In this document: positions 9,497 to 17,561 of the stretch, piece by piece
Position numbering within the stretch: the first letter of the stretch is position 1
How the letters are laid out: each line of letters begins with the position of its first letter
Assembly (NCBI GenBank): GCA_018266845.1
Contig: JAFDZO010000004.1
Span: 1-64,000, forward strand
Length of the DNA stretch: 64,000 bases
Reading direction: 5' to 3'
Origin: Bacteroidota bacterium
GTDB lineage: Bacteria; Bacteroidota; Ignavibacteria; Tepidaquicellales; Tepidaquicellaceae
Program-made: the position numbers and the translations under genes
Notes under the pieces: model-generated
What the model saw: the letters and a program-made list of their open reading frames with translations, nothing else
What the model was told of the DNA's origin: nothing
Database searches by the model: none

Positions 9497-11437
9497 TTGG
9501 CAAATCCCCAATACCTTACAAAATCTTTATTTGTAAAAGCTGTTGAATGCCCAACAAAACTTTATTACTTAAATAAAGACGCTTATTCCAATCAGAAAAA
9601 TGACGATGCATTTCTTGAAGCATTAGCAAAGGGTGGGTTTCAAGTTGGAACATTAGCAAGATGCTATTATCCAGAAGGGGTATTGATAAAAGAAAGAGAT
9701 TACAAATCTTCAATCGCTAAAACTGAAGAGTTATTAAAAAGAGATAGAGTCGTAATTTTTGAAGCAGCTTTTTTATACAAAGATTGTTTTGTCAGAGTTG
9801 ATATTTTGATTAAAGAGGGTAAAAAGTTAAAGTTAGTAGAAGTGAAATCTAAATCATATGATAGTAACGAGGATGAATTCATGGGTAAGAGAGGTGGTTT
9901 AATTTCAAAATGGAAAAAATACATCTATGATATTTCATTTCAAAAATATGTGATTTCAAATGCTCATGATGAATTTGAAGTAGAAGCACATTTATACTTA
10001 GCTGACAAAAATAAAAAAACTTCCATTGATGGATTAAATCAGAAATTTGAAATAAAAAGAACAGATGGTTCATTTGAAGTTGTTATCAATGGCGATGTTA
10101 CGCCAACTTCATTAGGAAATTCTATTCTTACAATGGTTAACGTAGATAAAGAGATTGATTTAGTGTGGAAATGTGCCGATAACGAAGATTTACTAAATTT
10201 AAGCTTTGAAGAGTTTATAGACAGAGTATCACTTAATTATAATAGGGACGGAAAAATTAACCCGACAATCAAAAATAGATGCAAAAAATGTGAGTTCCAA
10301 ACTAATGAAATAGAAGAGAATGCGGTGAAAAAAAGTGGTTTCAAGGAATGTTGGGATGCAATATTTAGAAAACACAATACTGAATCTCTTGAAACAATAG
10401 TGTATAACATTTGGGATTTTAGATCAACAGATAAAGAGTTTTCCAAAGGTAATTATTTTATGTCTCAACTAGATGAATCTATTTTTACTGATAAGACGGC
10501 TTGTGGATACTTATCCCGTAAAGCTAGACAAAAGCTTCAGTATGAATCTGTAATTAATAAAACAAACGAAGAGTACTTTGATAAAGAAGGACTTAAAAAA
10601 GTAATGAAGACATGGAAATACCCTTTACATTTTATAGATTTTGAAACTTCAACAATTGCTATACCATTTAACAAAAATAGAAGACCCTATGAGTTAATTG
10701 CATTTCAGTTCTCACGTCACATAGTTCATGAAGATGGAAGAATTGAACATATAGGAGAATACATTAATACTGAACCTGGAAAGTTTCCTAACTTCGATTT
10801 TTTAATTGAATTAAAAAATCAACTGGATGGTGATTCCGGGACAATTTTTAGATATGCCTTACATGAGAAGACAGTTTTAAACTCTATTAAAAAAGAATTG
10901 AATGAAACAAGTGTTGATGAATTACCAAATAAGGAAGAACTAATAGAATGGATAGATAAAATTACAGATGGAGATAGAGCAATGGTAGATATGCTAGAAC
11001 TTGTTAAGAATTACTACTATTCACCTCGAATGAAAGGTTCAAATTCCTTGAAGGTTGTCCTTCCAACTATTCTAAATGAATCAAAATATCTTCAAGATAA
11101 ATATGATAAACCTATCTATGGAGGATCAGGTATACCCAGTAAAAATTTCAAAGAACCCATGATTTGGATTCAAAAAAATGGGTCTAAAATTCAAGACCCA
11201 TATAAATTACTTTCTCCTCTTGAATATGATTTTTCAGAAGAAGAGATAAATTTAATGTTTGATGGTGATGTTATTGCTGAAGGTGGTGCTGCAATGTTTG
11301 CCTATAACCAAATGCAGTTTTCTAATATGTCAGAGTCTGAAAGAAGCATGTTAACAGAGTCTCTATTGAAATATTGTGAATTGGATACCTTCGCAATGGT
11401 TCTTTTATGGGAGTTTTTTAATTATAAATGTTCTTGA
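9497..11437 (+). CDS. DUF2779 protein: Cas4-like nuclease fused to DEDD-type exonuclease
   Basis: A 646-residue DUF2779 protein beginning at TTG (9497). The N-terminal half looks like a Cas4/RecB-type nuclease: ECPTKLYY near residue 17, an acidic VRVDILI near 99, VEVKSKS near 114, then CKKCEF near 261 and a further Cys in KECW. Together these give the four cysteines of a possible Fe-S cluster. The C-terminal half begins HFIDFET near 378, an RNase H-like DEDD exonuclease motif I, and has a late acidic motif YCELDTFAMV near 630. The family often occurs in defence or mobile regions. It lies alone between the integrase remnant and the intact integrase. Enzymatic roles are inferred. Confidence 0.8.
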   Translation: MANPQYLTKSLFVKAVECPTKLYYLNKDAYSNQKNDDAFLEALAKGGFQVGTLARCYYPEGVLIKERDYKSSIAKTEELLKRDRVVIFEAAFLYKDCFVRVDILIKEGKKLKLVEVKSKSYDSNEDEFMGKRGGLISKWKKYIYDISFQKYVISNAHDEFEVEAHLYLADKNKKTSIDGLNQKFEIKRTDGSFEVVINGDVTPTSLGNSILTMVNVDKEIDLVWKCADNEDLLNLSFEEFIDRVSLNYNRDGKINPTIKNRCKKCEFQTNEIEENAVKKSGFKECWDAIFRKHNTESLETIVYNIWDFRSTDKEFSKGNYFMSQLDESIFTDKTACGYLSRKARQKLQYESVINKTNEEYFDKEGLKKVMKTWKYPLHFIDFETSTIAIPFNKNRRPYELIAFQFSRHIVHEDGRIEHIGEYINTEPGKFPNFDFLIELKNQLDGDSGTIFRYALHEKTVLNSIKKELNETSVDELPNKEELIEWIDKITDGDRAMVDMLELVKNYYYSPRMKGSNSLKVVLPTILNESKYLQDKYDKPIYGGSGIPSKNFKEPMIWIQKNGSKIQDPYKLLSPLEYDFSEEEINLMFDGDVIAEGGAAMFAYNQMQFSNMSESERSMLTESLLKYCELDTFAMVLLWEFFNYKCS

Positions 11438-11650
11438 TTTTTTTTACTATTTATCATTTTTTATTATTACTCAGCATCATTTTTTTTTCTTCTCTTTTTT
11501 TCTTTATATCTTATATTATATATTCCATTATAAAGTACTTATCTACATTAGCAAGCTTTACATATTTAAAGCATCCTTCAGATCTGATATTTGAATGTAA
11601 CAGTATCGTTGAGTTACGGTCAAGGAAGAGTTTTAATCAAACCTTTTTAT
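11438..11650. other. Very AT-rich spacer
   Basis: A T-rich stretch between the DUF2779 gene and the 3' end of the integrase. Long T runs near 11440-11510 follow the DUF2779 stop but no GC-rich hairpin precedes them. A short hydrophobic reading frame is a by-product of the base composition. Confidence 0.3.
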
Positions 11651-12673
11651 TCATAAAACATTAACTGCATTTCTTAAATCCTCAACTATTAAATGAGCAT
11701 ATCCTTCGGTCGTTTTAATTGAGGAATGTCCAGCTAGGACTTTAACCTTATAGATACTTATCCCTTTTCTCAATAGCTGTGTTATAAAGGTATGTCTTAA
11801 ATTATGAAAATGTAAATGGTCTGGTAAACCTGCTTTTATAACACATGATTTAAATTTTGTTGTTATAAAGCTTTTGTCAAAAGGTCTGTCAGTATAACTT
11901 TGAAATAAATATTTTTCACCGATATAGGTTCCTTTGTTTTCATTTTTCATGGCTAACATCACAGGATAAAGCTTTTCCGAAATCGGAATAGAACGAATTT
12001 TAGTAGTCTTAGTTCTGTGGTTCTCTTTATTTAAAACTTTAATGATTTTATCTTCTAATAGAATATCATTCCATTGAAGATTTAATATTTCCGCTAATCT
12101 CATCCCGGTATACAAACCTATCATTACAAAATTTTTCAGTAATGGAATATCAATATTCTTAATCAACAATAGAATTTCATCTTCGGTAAAAACCATTTTT
12201 TCTTTTTCAACAGTCTTAATCTGCTTTATATCCGTGAATGGATTATTGTAGGAGTGTTTGAACTTTCTTGCAAGATTATAACTGGACTTTAGATTGCGTA
12301 TTTCTATATTGAGTGTAACAGCACCAACAGAATTCAGCCGTACTTTCTTAAAGTACTCTATATCTTCTGCTGTTACGTCAAACGCAATTTTATTTCCGAC
12401 TATATTTATAAACTCTTTAAATGATCTTCTATATAGTTGTAGAGTTGATTTAGTGAAATTATTTTGAACGTAATCCAAAACGAATTCACTTAAAGATTTG
12501 ACGGTAAAGAACTTGCTTTTGTTTTGTTCGGTGAGAGTTGTTTCAAATTCGACTAACTTCTTTTGGGCTTCTTTATAATTTTTTGTTTTAGCAGAAACCT
12601 TTTTTGTTTGTCCCGATAGTTCATCTTTATAGAAGATGTAATAAACTCCGGATTTTCTTTTTGATAGAAACAT
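11651..12673 (-). CDS. Tyrosine recombinase/phage-type integrase
   Basis: The catalytic pattern of a tyrosine integrase is complete: Arg in YTGMRLAEI, the HNLRHTF box, the His of GHSSIKTTEGY and the tyrosine nucleophile in that same EGYAHL segment. The N-terminal part is an Arm/core-binding SAM-like domain. I choose the ATG at 12673 (340 residues, starting MFLSKRKSG) because GGAG lies 6 bases upstream. A longer TTG start at 12754 would lie inside the terminator hairpin of the tRNA gene. The gene runs away from the 3' end of tRNA-Phe, the classical arrangement for an element integrated in a tRNA. Confidence 0.9.
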   Translation of the reverse strand: MFLSKRKSGVYYIFYKDELSGQTKKVSAKTKNYKEAQKKLVEFETTLTEQNKSKFFTVKSLSEFVLDYVQNNFTKSTLQLYRRSFKEFINIVGNKIAFDVTAEDIEYFKKVRLNSVGAVTLNIEIRNLKSSYNLARKFKHSYNNPFTDIKQIKTVEKEKMVFTEDEILLLIKNIDIPLLKNFVMIGLYTGMRLAEILNLQWNDILLEDKIIKVLNKENHRTKTTKIRSIPISEKLYPVMLAMKNENKGTYIGEKYLFQSYTDRPFDKSFITTKFKSCVIKAGLPDHLHFHNLRHTFITQLLRKGISIYKVKVLAGHSSIKTTEGYAHLIVEDLRNAVNVL

Positions 12674-12740
12674 AATTACTCCATTTCTACCGGATACATA
12701 AAAGTTAGAAAATATATGCCCACTTGTATGCCCACTAAAT

Positions 12741-12773
12741 AAAAAACCACTCAAGAGTAACTCTTAAGTGGTT
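12741..12773 (-). terminator. Rho-independent terminator of tRNA-Phe
   Basis: A 13-base stem with one mismatch (arm 12745-12757, loop TAA, arm 12761-12773) is followed on the minus strand by TTTTTT. It lies 10 bases beyond the tRNA 3' end, so it ends the tRNA transcript and separates it from the integrase. Confidence 0.8.
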
Positions 12774-12783
12774 GTTATTACAG

Positions 12784-12856
12784 TGGACAGGGCCGGAATT
12801 GAACCGGCGACACACGGCTTTTCAGGCCGTTGCTCTACCAACTGAGCTACCTGTCC
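12784..12856 (-). tRNA. tRNA-Phe (GAA)
   Basis: The minus strand folds into a 73-base cloverleaf. The acceptor stem GGACAGG pairs perfectly with CCTGTCC, followed by discriminator A. The D loop contains AGCTCAGTTGGTAGAGC, the anticodon loop reads CTGAAAA giving anticodon GAA, and the T arm contains GGTTCAATTCC. CCA is not encoded. The 3' end faces the integrase, so this gene is the probable integration target of the island to its left. Confidence 0.95.
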
Positions 12857-13115
12857 TTACAAAAAATGTTTCTAAACTTTTTGTTTCAGACATTATCGAA
12901 AAAAATTAGCTCGATTGAACTGCTGTCTCTTAGAACGAATTAGTAAAATACCAATTTTTGGAAAGTTAATCAATTACAAAAATGGGAATTTTTTAAAAAT
13001 TGCAATTTATTTTTGTCTGACAGGTATTTTTTCATTTTATTATATCTCTTATAATGGTATTTTCATTTTTCCACACAATTAATCAGAAATATTTCAAAAA
13101 GAAATCATCAAAATT

Positions 13116-14093
13116 ATGAAAACCAGAGGTCCTATTTCAAAATTTATCGAACAAAACTTTCTCCATTTTAACGCTGCTGCTCTTATTGATGCGGCGAAGG
13201 GATATGAAGAACATCTTGATAACGGCGGTAAAATGCTGGTTTCTTTAGCGGGAGCAATGAGCACTGCCGAGCTTGGTATTTCTTTAGCAGAGATGATAAG
13301 ACAAGATAAAATTGCCATTATTAGCTGCACCGGCGCAAATCTCGAAGAAGATATTATGAATCTCGTGGCTCATTCGCACTATAAACGCATCCCGAATTAT
13401 AGGGATTTAAGCCCGCAGGAAGAGTGGGACTTGCTCGAAAATCACTACAACCGCGTAACTGATACCTGCATTCCTGAAGAAGAAGCTTTCAGACGCTTGC
13501 AGAAGCATATTCACAAATTATGGAAAGAAGCCGATGATAAGGGCGAACGTTATTTCCCCCATGAGTTTATGTTCAAAATGCTGAAAAGCGGAGTGCTTGA
13601 ACAATACTATGAAATTGATCCGAAAAATTCTTGGATGCTGGCTGCAATGGAAAAAAACTTACCGATTGTTGTTCCCGGCTGGGAAGACAGCACGATGGGT
13701 AATATCTTTGCTTCTTATGTAATCAAAGGCGAAATAAAGGCTTCCACAATGAAAAGCGGTATTGAGTATATGGCATGGCTTGCCGACTGGTACACGAAAA
13801 ATTCTGATGGCAAAGGAGTTGGATTTTTCCAAATCGGCGGCGGTATAGCAGGAGATTTTCCAATCTGCGTTGTGCCGATGCTCTATCAGGACATGGAAAT
13901 GCACGATGTTCCTTTCTGGAGCTACTTCTGCCAGATTTCCGATTCCACAACTTCATACGGCTCGTACTCAGGAGCAGTTCCGAATGAAAAAATTACATGG
14001 GGCAAGCTTGATATTCATACTCCAAAATTTATCGTTGAATCCGATGCAACAATTGTTGCGCCTCTTATATTCGCTTGGATTTTAGGAATGTAA
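13116..14093 (+). CDS. Deoxyhypusine synthase-like protein
   Basis: 325 residues similar to deoxyhypusine synthase throughout, an NAD-dependent enzyme that moves an aminobutyl group from spermidine. Visible family blocks are VSLAGAMSTAELG near 43, SCTGANLEED near 70, GGGIAGDFPI near 245, and NEKITWGKLDIH near 292. That last block holds the lysine equivalent to the catalytic Lys of eukaryotic enzymes. The GGGVPKHH block with the active-site histidine is replaced by GGGIAGDFPI, as in bacterial relatives. Bacteria lack the eIF5A substrate, so a polyamine-forming reaction or another target is likely. Plant homospermidine synthase arose from this family. Single gene, with its own terminator. Confidence 0.85.
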   Translation: MKTRGPISKFIEQNFLHFNAAALIDAAKGYEEHLDNGGKMLVSLAGAMSTAELGISLAEMIRQDKIAIISCTGANLEEDIMNLVAHSHYKRIPNYRDLSPQEEWDLLENHYNRVTDTCIPEEEAFRRLQKHIHKLWKEADDKGERYFPHEFMFKMLKSGVLEQYYEIDPKNSWMLAAMEKNLPIVVPGWEDSTMGNIFASYVIKGEIKASTMKSGIEYMAWLADWYTKNSDGKGVGFFQIGGGIAGDFPICVVPMLYQDMEMHDVPFWSYFCQISDSTTSYGSYSGAVPNEKITWGKLDIHTPKFIVESDATIVAPLIFAWILGM

Positions 14094-14126
14094 AAATTTT
14101 TTTCAAAATTCCATTCTGAATTTTTT

Positions 14127-14164
14127 AAGCCCGTCTAATTAATCTTATTAACGGGCTTTTTTTA
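14127..14164 (+). terminator. Rho-independent terminator
   Basis: The arms AAGCCCGT (14127-14134) and ACGGGCTT (14151-14158), extended by TAAT/ATTA inside the loop, are followed by a T run. It lies about 35 bases after the deoxyhypusine-synthase-like gene. Confidence 0.85.
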
Positions 14165-14208
14165 TTATAGAGGATAAATTATTTTGTGCAATAATCTCTT
14201 ATAACCTT

Positions 14209-15132
14209 ATGAAACTCAAAAAACATATTTCGTTAATCCTATTTTTGATTTCCTCGTTTATTTTTTCTTCATGCTCTTCAACTTTTATGGTCATTGATTC
14301 TCCGCGGACAATGCCTCCTCCAAGAAAGCTTGATAAAAAACCCCGTGTTGCCTTAGTACTGGGTGGCGGAGCTTTTCTGGGAATGGCGCATCTTGGCGCA
14401 TTAAAAGTTTTTGAAGAGAATAAAATACCGGTTGATTTAATCGTCGGTACAAGTGTAGGCAGTTTTGTCGGAGCGATGTATGCCAATAATCCGAACAGCG
14501 ATTCGCTTAGAAATCTTGCCTCAAAAATTAAATCAGAAGAAATTTTCAATGCTTCGCTTTTTAATTCAATGGTTGGTTTTGTTACGGGTGAAAATCTTCA
14601 GGCATATATTAAAGAGCATATCAAAACAAAAAATATTGAAGATTTAAAAATTCCGTTCGTTGCAATTACTTCCGATTTAATCAGCGGAAAAACTATTCCG
14701 CTTTCTTCGGGACCAATTGCCCCGTCCGTAAATTCTTCCTGCGCAATACCAATGGTGTTTGAACCTGTGAAGATGTATGGAATGGTTTTAGTTGATGGCG
14801 GAGTTTGGAATAACGTTGCTGTTGACATCGCAAAATCATACGAACCTGATGTTGTAATAGCAATTAATCTGATGTCCGTTCTTCCTTCCGTAAAAGCTGA
14901 TGATATAAAAACTTTCTTAGATGTTTACAGGAGAAGCGGACAGGTGAATGCAATTAATATCGGCAATCATAATGCAAGCTTAGCTGACGTTGTTTTAAAT
15001 CCGAAAGTTGACCAGTTTCCTCCATTAAGCGATCAGTACGATAAGCAGATTTATGATGCAGGATACAATGCTGCTAAAGAAAAAATTGATGAGATTAAAA
15101 AAATTATAGAAGAAAAAATAAAAGATAAATAA
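14209..15132 (+). CDS. Patatin-like phospholipase lipoprotein
   Basis: The first 22 residues are a lipoprotein signal ending in the lipobox FSSC, so the mature protein is probably acylated at Cys21 or Cys22 and membrane-attached. The patatin/RssA-type hydrolase follows. LGGGAFLGMAHLG near 50 is the oxyanion loop, VGTSVGSF near 84 carries the GxSxG nucleophile, and VDGGVWNN near 196 carries the Asp of the Ser-Asp dyad. A phospholipase or lysophospholipase role fits, but the substrate is unknown. The gene is monocistronic and converges on the hydrogenase-maturation cluster. Confidence 0.88.
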   Translation: MKLKKHISLILFLISSFIFSSCSSTFMVIDSPRTMPPPRKLDKKPRVALVLGGGAFLGMAHLGALKVFEENKIPVDLIVGTSVGSFVGAMYANNPNSDSLRNLASKIKSEEIFNASLFNSMVGFVTGENLQAYIKEHIKTKNIEDLKIPFVAITSDLISGKTIPLSSGPIAPSVNSSCAIPMVFEPVKMYGMVLVDGGVWNNVAVDIAKSYEPDVVIAINLMSVLPSVKADDIKTFLDVYRRSGQVNAINIGNHNASLADVVLNPKVDQFPPLSDQYDKQIYDAGYNAAKEKIDEIKKIIEEKIKDK

Positions 15133-15136
15133 ACCA

Positions 15137-15165
15137 AAAGCCTGCGTAAGCGGGCTTTGTTGTTT
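15137..15165 (+). terminator. Terminator between convergent transcripts
   Basis: AAAGCC (15137-15142) pairs with GGGCTTT (15152-15158) around a short GC-containing loop. A T-rich tract follows on the plus strand. It lies directly between the patatin stop and the hypE stop and may serve both. Confidence 0.65.
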
Positions 15166-16212
15166 TTAACAAATCCGCGGAAGCTGCTCGCCAGAAATCA
15201 TATCTAAAATTCTTTTTGTTCCTATTCTGCTAATAAGAGTTACGCCGTCATTATTTTTTTTACCAACGCAGCCTATTGCGTTTCCAAAACCATATTTGTT
15301 AAGAATTGTTAGAGCTTTTTCTTTATGTTTTTCCGGGATGAAAGAAATAAATCTTCCTTCGTTAGCTACATACATTGCATCGAATCCAAGAAGCTCGCAC
15401 GCTGCATTCACATCTTCCCTTACCGGAACATCTTTTTCATCAATGATGAATTCATATCCGCTTGCAGATGAAAGTTCAACCAGCGCGCTTACAAGTCCGC
15501 CGCGGGTTAAATCACGCATGCAATGAATTTCAACTCCTTCATTTAGTAAATCAGATACGACATGATTTAACGGCGCGCAGTCGCTTTCAATTTCAGTTTC
15601 AAATTCTAATCCTTCACGCTTAGCCATAATTGCAATTCCGTGTCTGCCAATATCGCCGTTAATAAAAATTAAATCTCCCTCATTTATCTTAGAAGGAGCT
15701 ATTGTAAAATTATGTTCGATGATTCCTATACCGCTAGTGTTAATAAAAATTCCGTCGCCTTTTCCTTTATCAACAACCTTTGTATCACCTGTAACAATTT
15801 TTACCCCTGCCCCATCGCAGTTTTTTTTAAGTGAAGTTACAATCTGCCATAGGGTTTCCATTGGCAAGCCTTCTTCGATTATTAATCCCAGACTTATATA
15901 CAACGGCTTTGCGCCGGACATTGATAAATCATTTACCGTTCCATTTACTGCAAGACTCGCAATATCTCCCCCGGGAAAAAATAAGGGCTTTACTACGTAT
16001 GAATCAGTTGTGAACGCAATTTTGTTTTTATCCAGATTCAATAAAACAGAATCACTTCTTTGCTCAAGGAAAGAATTTCCAAACGCAGCGAAAAACATTT
16101 TCTCGATTAATTGCTGCATCAGTCTTCCGCCTCCGCCGTGCGCCATTAGAACATGCGGATAATCTGAAATAGGTATGGGGCACAATAACGCAAAATCAAT
16201 TTCACTTTTCAT
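15166..16212 (-). CDS. hypE: Hydrogenase maturation protein HypE
   Basis: HypE (348 residues, AIRS/PurM-like) dehydrates the carbamoyl group received from HypF into the cyanide ligand of the [NiFe] centre. The protein contains [14 protein letters not shown] near 24, the ATP-binding TGDTKVVD near 140, [11 protein letters not shown] near 232, and the required C-terminal PRIC tail whose final cysteine carries the thiocyanate. Its start overlaps the hypD stop by 4 bases. It is the last gene of the long minus-strand cluster. Confidence 0.96.
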   Translation of the reverse strand: MKSEIDFALLCPIPISDYPHVLMAHGGGGRLMQQLIEKMFFAAFGNSFLEQRSDSVLLNLDKNKIAFTTDSYVVKPLFFPGGDIASLAVNGTVNDLSMSGAKPLYISLGLIIEEGLPMETLWQIVTSLKKNCDGAGVKIVTGDTKVVDKGKGDGIFINTSGIGIIEHNFTIAPSKINEGDLIFINGDIGRHGIAIMAKREGLEFETEIESDCAPLNHVVSDLLNEGVEIHCMRDLTRGGLVSALVELSSASGYEFIIDEKDVPVREDVNAACELLGFDAMYVANEGRFISFIPEKHKEKALTILNKYGFGNAIGCVGKKNNDGVTLISRIGTKRILDMISGEQLPRIC

Positions 16213-17306
16213 TTTGCTTTCATTTTGTTCCTATATTTGTAATAAGCAGCGCATGCTCCTTCAGTGGAAACCATCGTTGCTCCTAATGGATGTTCAGGTG
16301 TGCAGGTTTTGCCAAATGCTTCGCAGTCAAAAGGTTTTTTTACACCTTGTAATATCAGCCCGCTTATACATTCAGAAGGTTCTTCAACTTTAAAATCCAC
16401 AAGGTTAAATTTTCTTTCCGCATCATACTCAACGTAATCGTCGTTTAATCCTAAACCGCTTTGATAGATTTCTCCAATGCCGCGCCACTTCCTGTTTCTG
16501 ATTTTGAAAACTTCCTTAATAATATTTTGCGCATGAACATTGCCCGCTTCATCAACAACACGCGAATATTGATTTTCAACTTCCGCTCTTCCTTCTTCCA
16601 GCTGCTTTACTGCCATGTAAACTCCGCATAGAATATCAACAGGCTCAAATCCCGTAACAACAATTGGCACATTATATTTTTTTGCAATTGGATAATATTC
16701 TTCATAACCCATAATAGTGCAAACATGCCCCGCAGCGAGAAAAGCATTAATTTTATTTTGTGGAGAAGAAAGTATTGCTTCAATTGCCGGCGGGACAAGA
16801 ACGTGTGAGATAAGTATAGAAAAATTTTTTATACCTTGCTGCTTTGCCTGATATACTGACATTGCATTGGCGGGAGCAGTTGTCTCGAAACCCACAGCGA
16901 AAAAAATTATTTCCTTATGCGGATTTTCTTTCGCAATTTTCAACGCATCCATAGGTGAATACAAAATTCTTACATCACCTCCTTCGGCTTTTACAGAAAG
17001 CAAATCTTTTTTTGAGCCGGGCACTCTCAGCATGTCTCCGAAGGAACAAAAAATAACATCTTTTCGTGAAGCCAGCTCTATGGCTTTATCAATTTGCTCT
17101 AAGGGAGTAACACAAACGGGACAGCCGGGACCGTGAACAAGAGTTACTTCTTTTGGAAGCAGCTCATCAATTCCGAATTTTACAATTGAATGTGTCTGCC
17201 CGCCGCAGACCTCCATAATGTTCCACGGTTTTGTAACAATTTTTTTAATCTGCTTTCCGTACTTCAATACAGCTTCGGCATCCCTATATTCATCTAAATA
17301 TTTCAT
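16209..17306 (-). CDS. hypD: Hydrogenase maturation protein HypD
   Basis: HypD (365 residues) is the Fe-S scaffold on which the Fe(CN)2CO unit is built with HypC. Diagnostic blocks are [11 protein letters not shown] near 32, [11 protein letters not shown] near 58, the GFETTAPA block near 147, and the Fe-S cluster cysteines in EPSECISG and [12 protein letters not shown] near the C-terminus. It overlaps hypC and hypE by 4 bases each, which indicates coupled translation. Confidence 0.96.
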   Translation of the reverse strand: MKYLDEYRDAEAVLKYGKQIKKIVTKPWNIMEVCGGQTHSIVKFGIDELLPKEVTLVHGPGCPVCVTPLEQIDKAIELASRKDVIFCSFGDMLRVPGSKKDLLSVKAEGGDVRILYSPMDALKIAKENPHKEIIFFAVGFETTAPANAMSVYQAKQQGIKNFSILISHVLVPPAIEAILSSPQNKINAFLAAGHVCTIMGYEEYYPIAKKYNVPIVVTGFEPVDILCGVYMAVKQLEEGRAEVENQYSRVVDEAGNVHAQNIIKEVFKIRNRKWRGIGEIYQSGLGLNDDYVEYDAERKFNLVDFKVEEPSECISGLILQGVKKPFDCEAFGKTCTPEHPLGATMVSTEGACAAYYKYRNKMKAK

Positions 17307-17560
17307 TTCTCTTCTTCGTTTAATTCATCAAGCTCATTCATTTGATTTAGATATTCAAAAACTTTTCCTGCTTCAGCTTCATCGAGTTTTTTTAAAGCAA
17401 AACCTACATGCACAATTACATAATCATTTATATTTGCTTCAGGCGTGTAAGATAAATTGACTTCCTTGATGATTCCGCCGAAGCTTACTTTTCCTGTTCG
17501 GGTAAAAGGACTTTCAGAATCATTTATGCTCACTATTTTTCCCGGAACCGCTAAGCACAT
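17303..17560 (-). CDS. hypC: Hydrogenase maturation chaperone HypC
   Basis: An 85-residue HypC/HupF protein. It starts with the invariant MCLAVPGKI, whose Cys2 binds the Fe(CN)2CO unit and docks on HypD and then on the hydrogenase large subunit. The body contains the usual small beta-barrel sequence ending in an acidic tail. It is separated from hypF by a single base and overlaps hypD by 4 bases. Confidence 0.96.
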   Translation of the reverse strand: MCLAVPGKIVSINDSESPFTRTGKVSFGGIIKEVNLSYTPEANINDYVIVHVGFALKKLDEAEAGKVFEYLNQMNELDELNEEEK

Positions 17561-17561
17561 T

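Noticed and set aside
9497-11437. DUF2779 gene as part of a CRISPR-Cas module
   Set aside because: Only Cas4-like resemblance is present; no cas1, cas2 or repeats are visible nearby.
11428-11664. Short hydrophobic reading frame of about 78 codons after the DUF2779 gene
   Set aside because: It is produced by a T-rich tract, overlaps the end of the DUF2779 gene, has no plausible family and continues into the integrase 3' end.
12674-12754. Longer integrase start at TTG 12754
   Set aside because: It overlaps the tRNA terminator hairpin, while the ATG at 12673 has a good ribosome-binding sequence.
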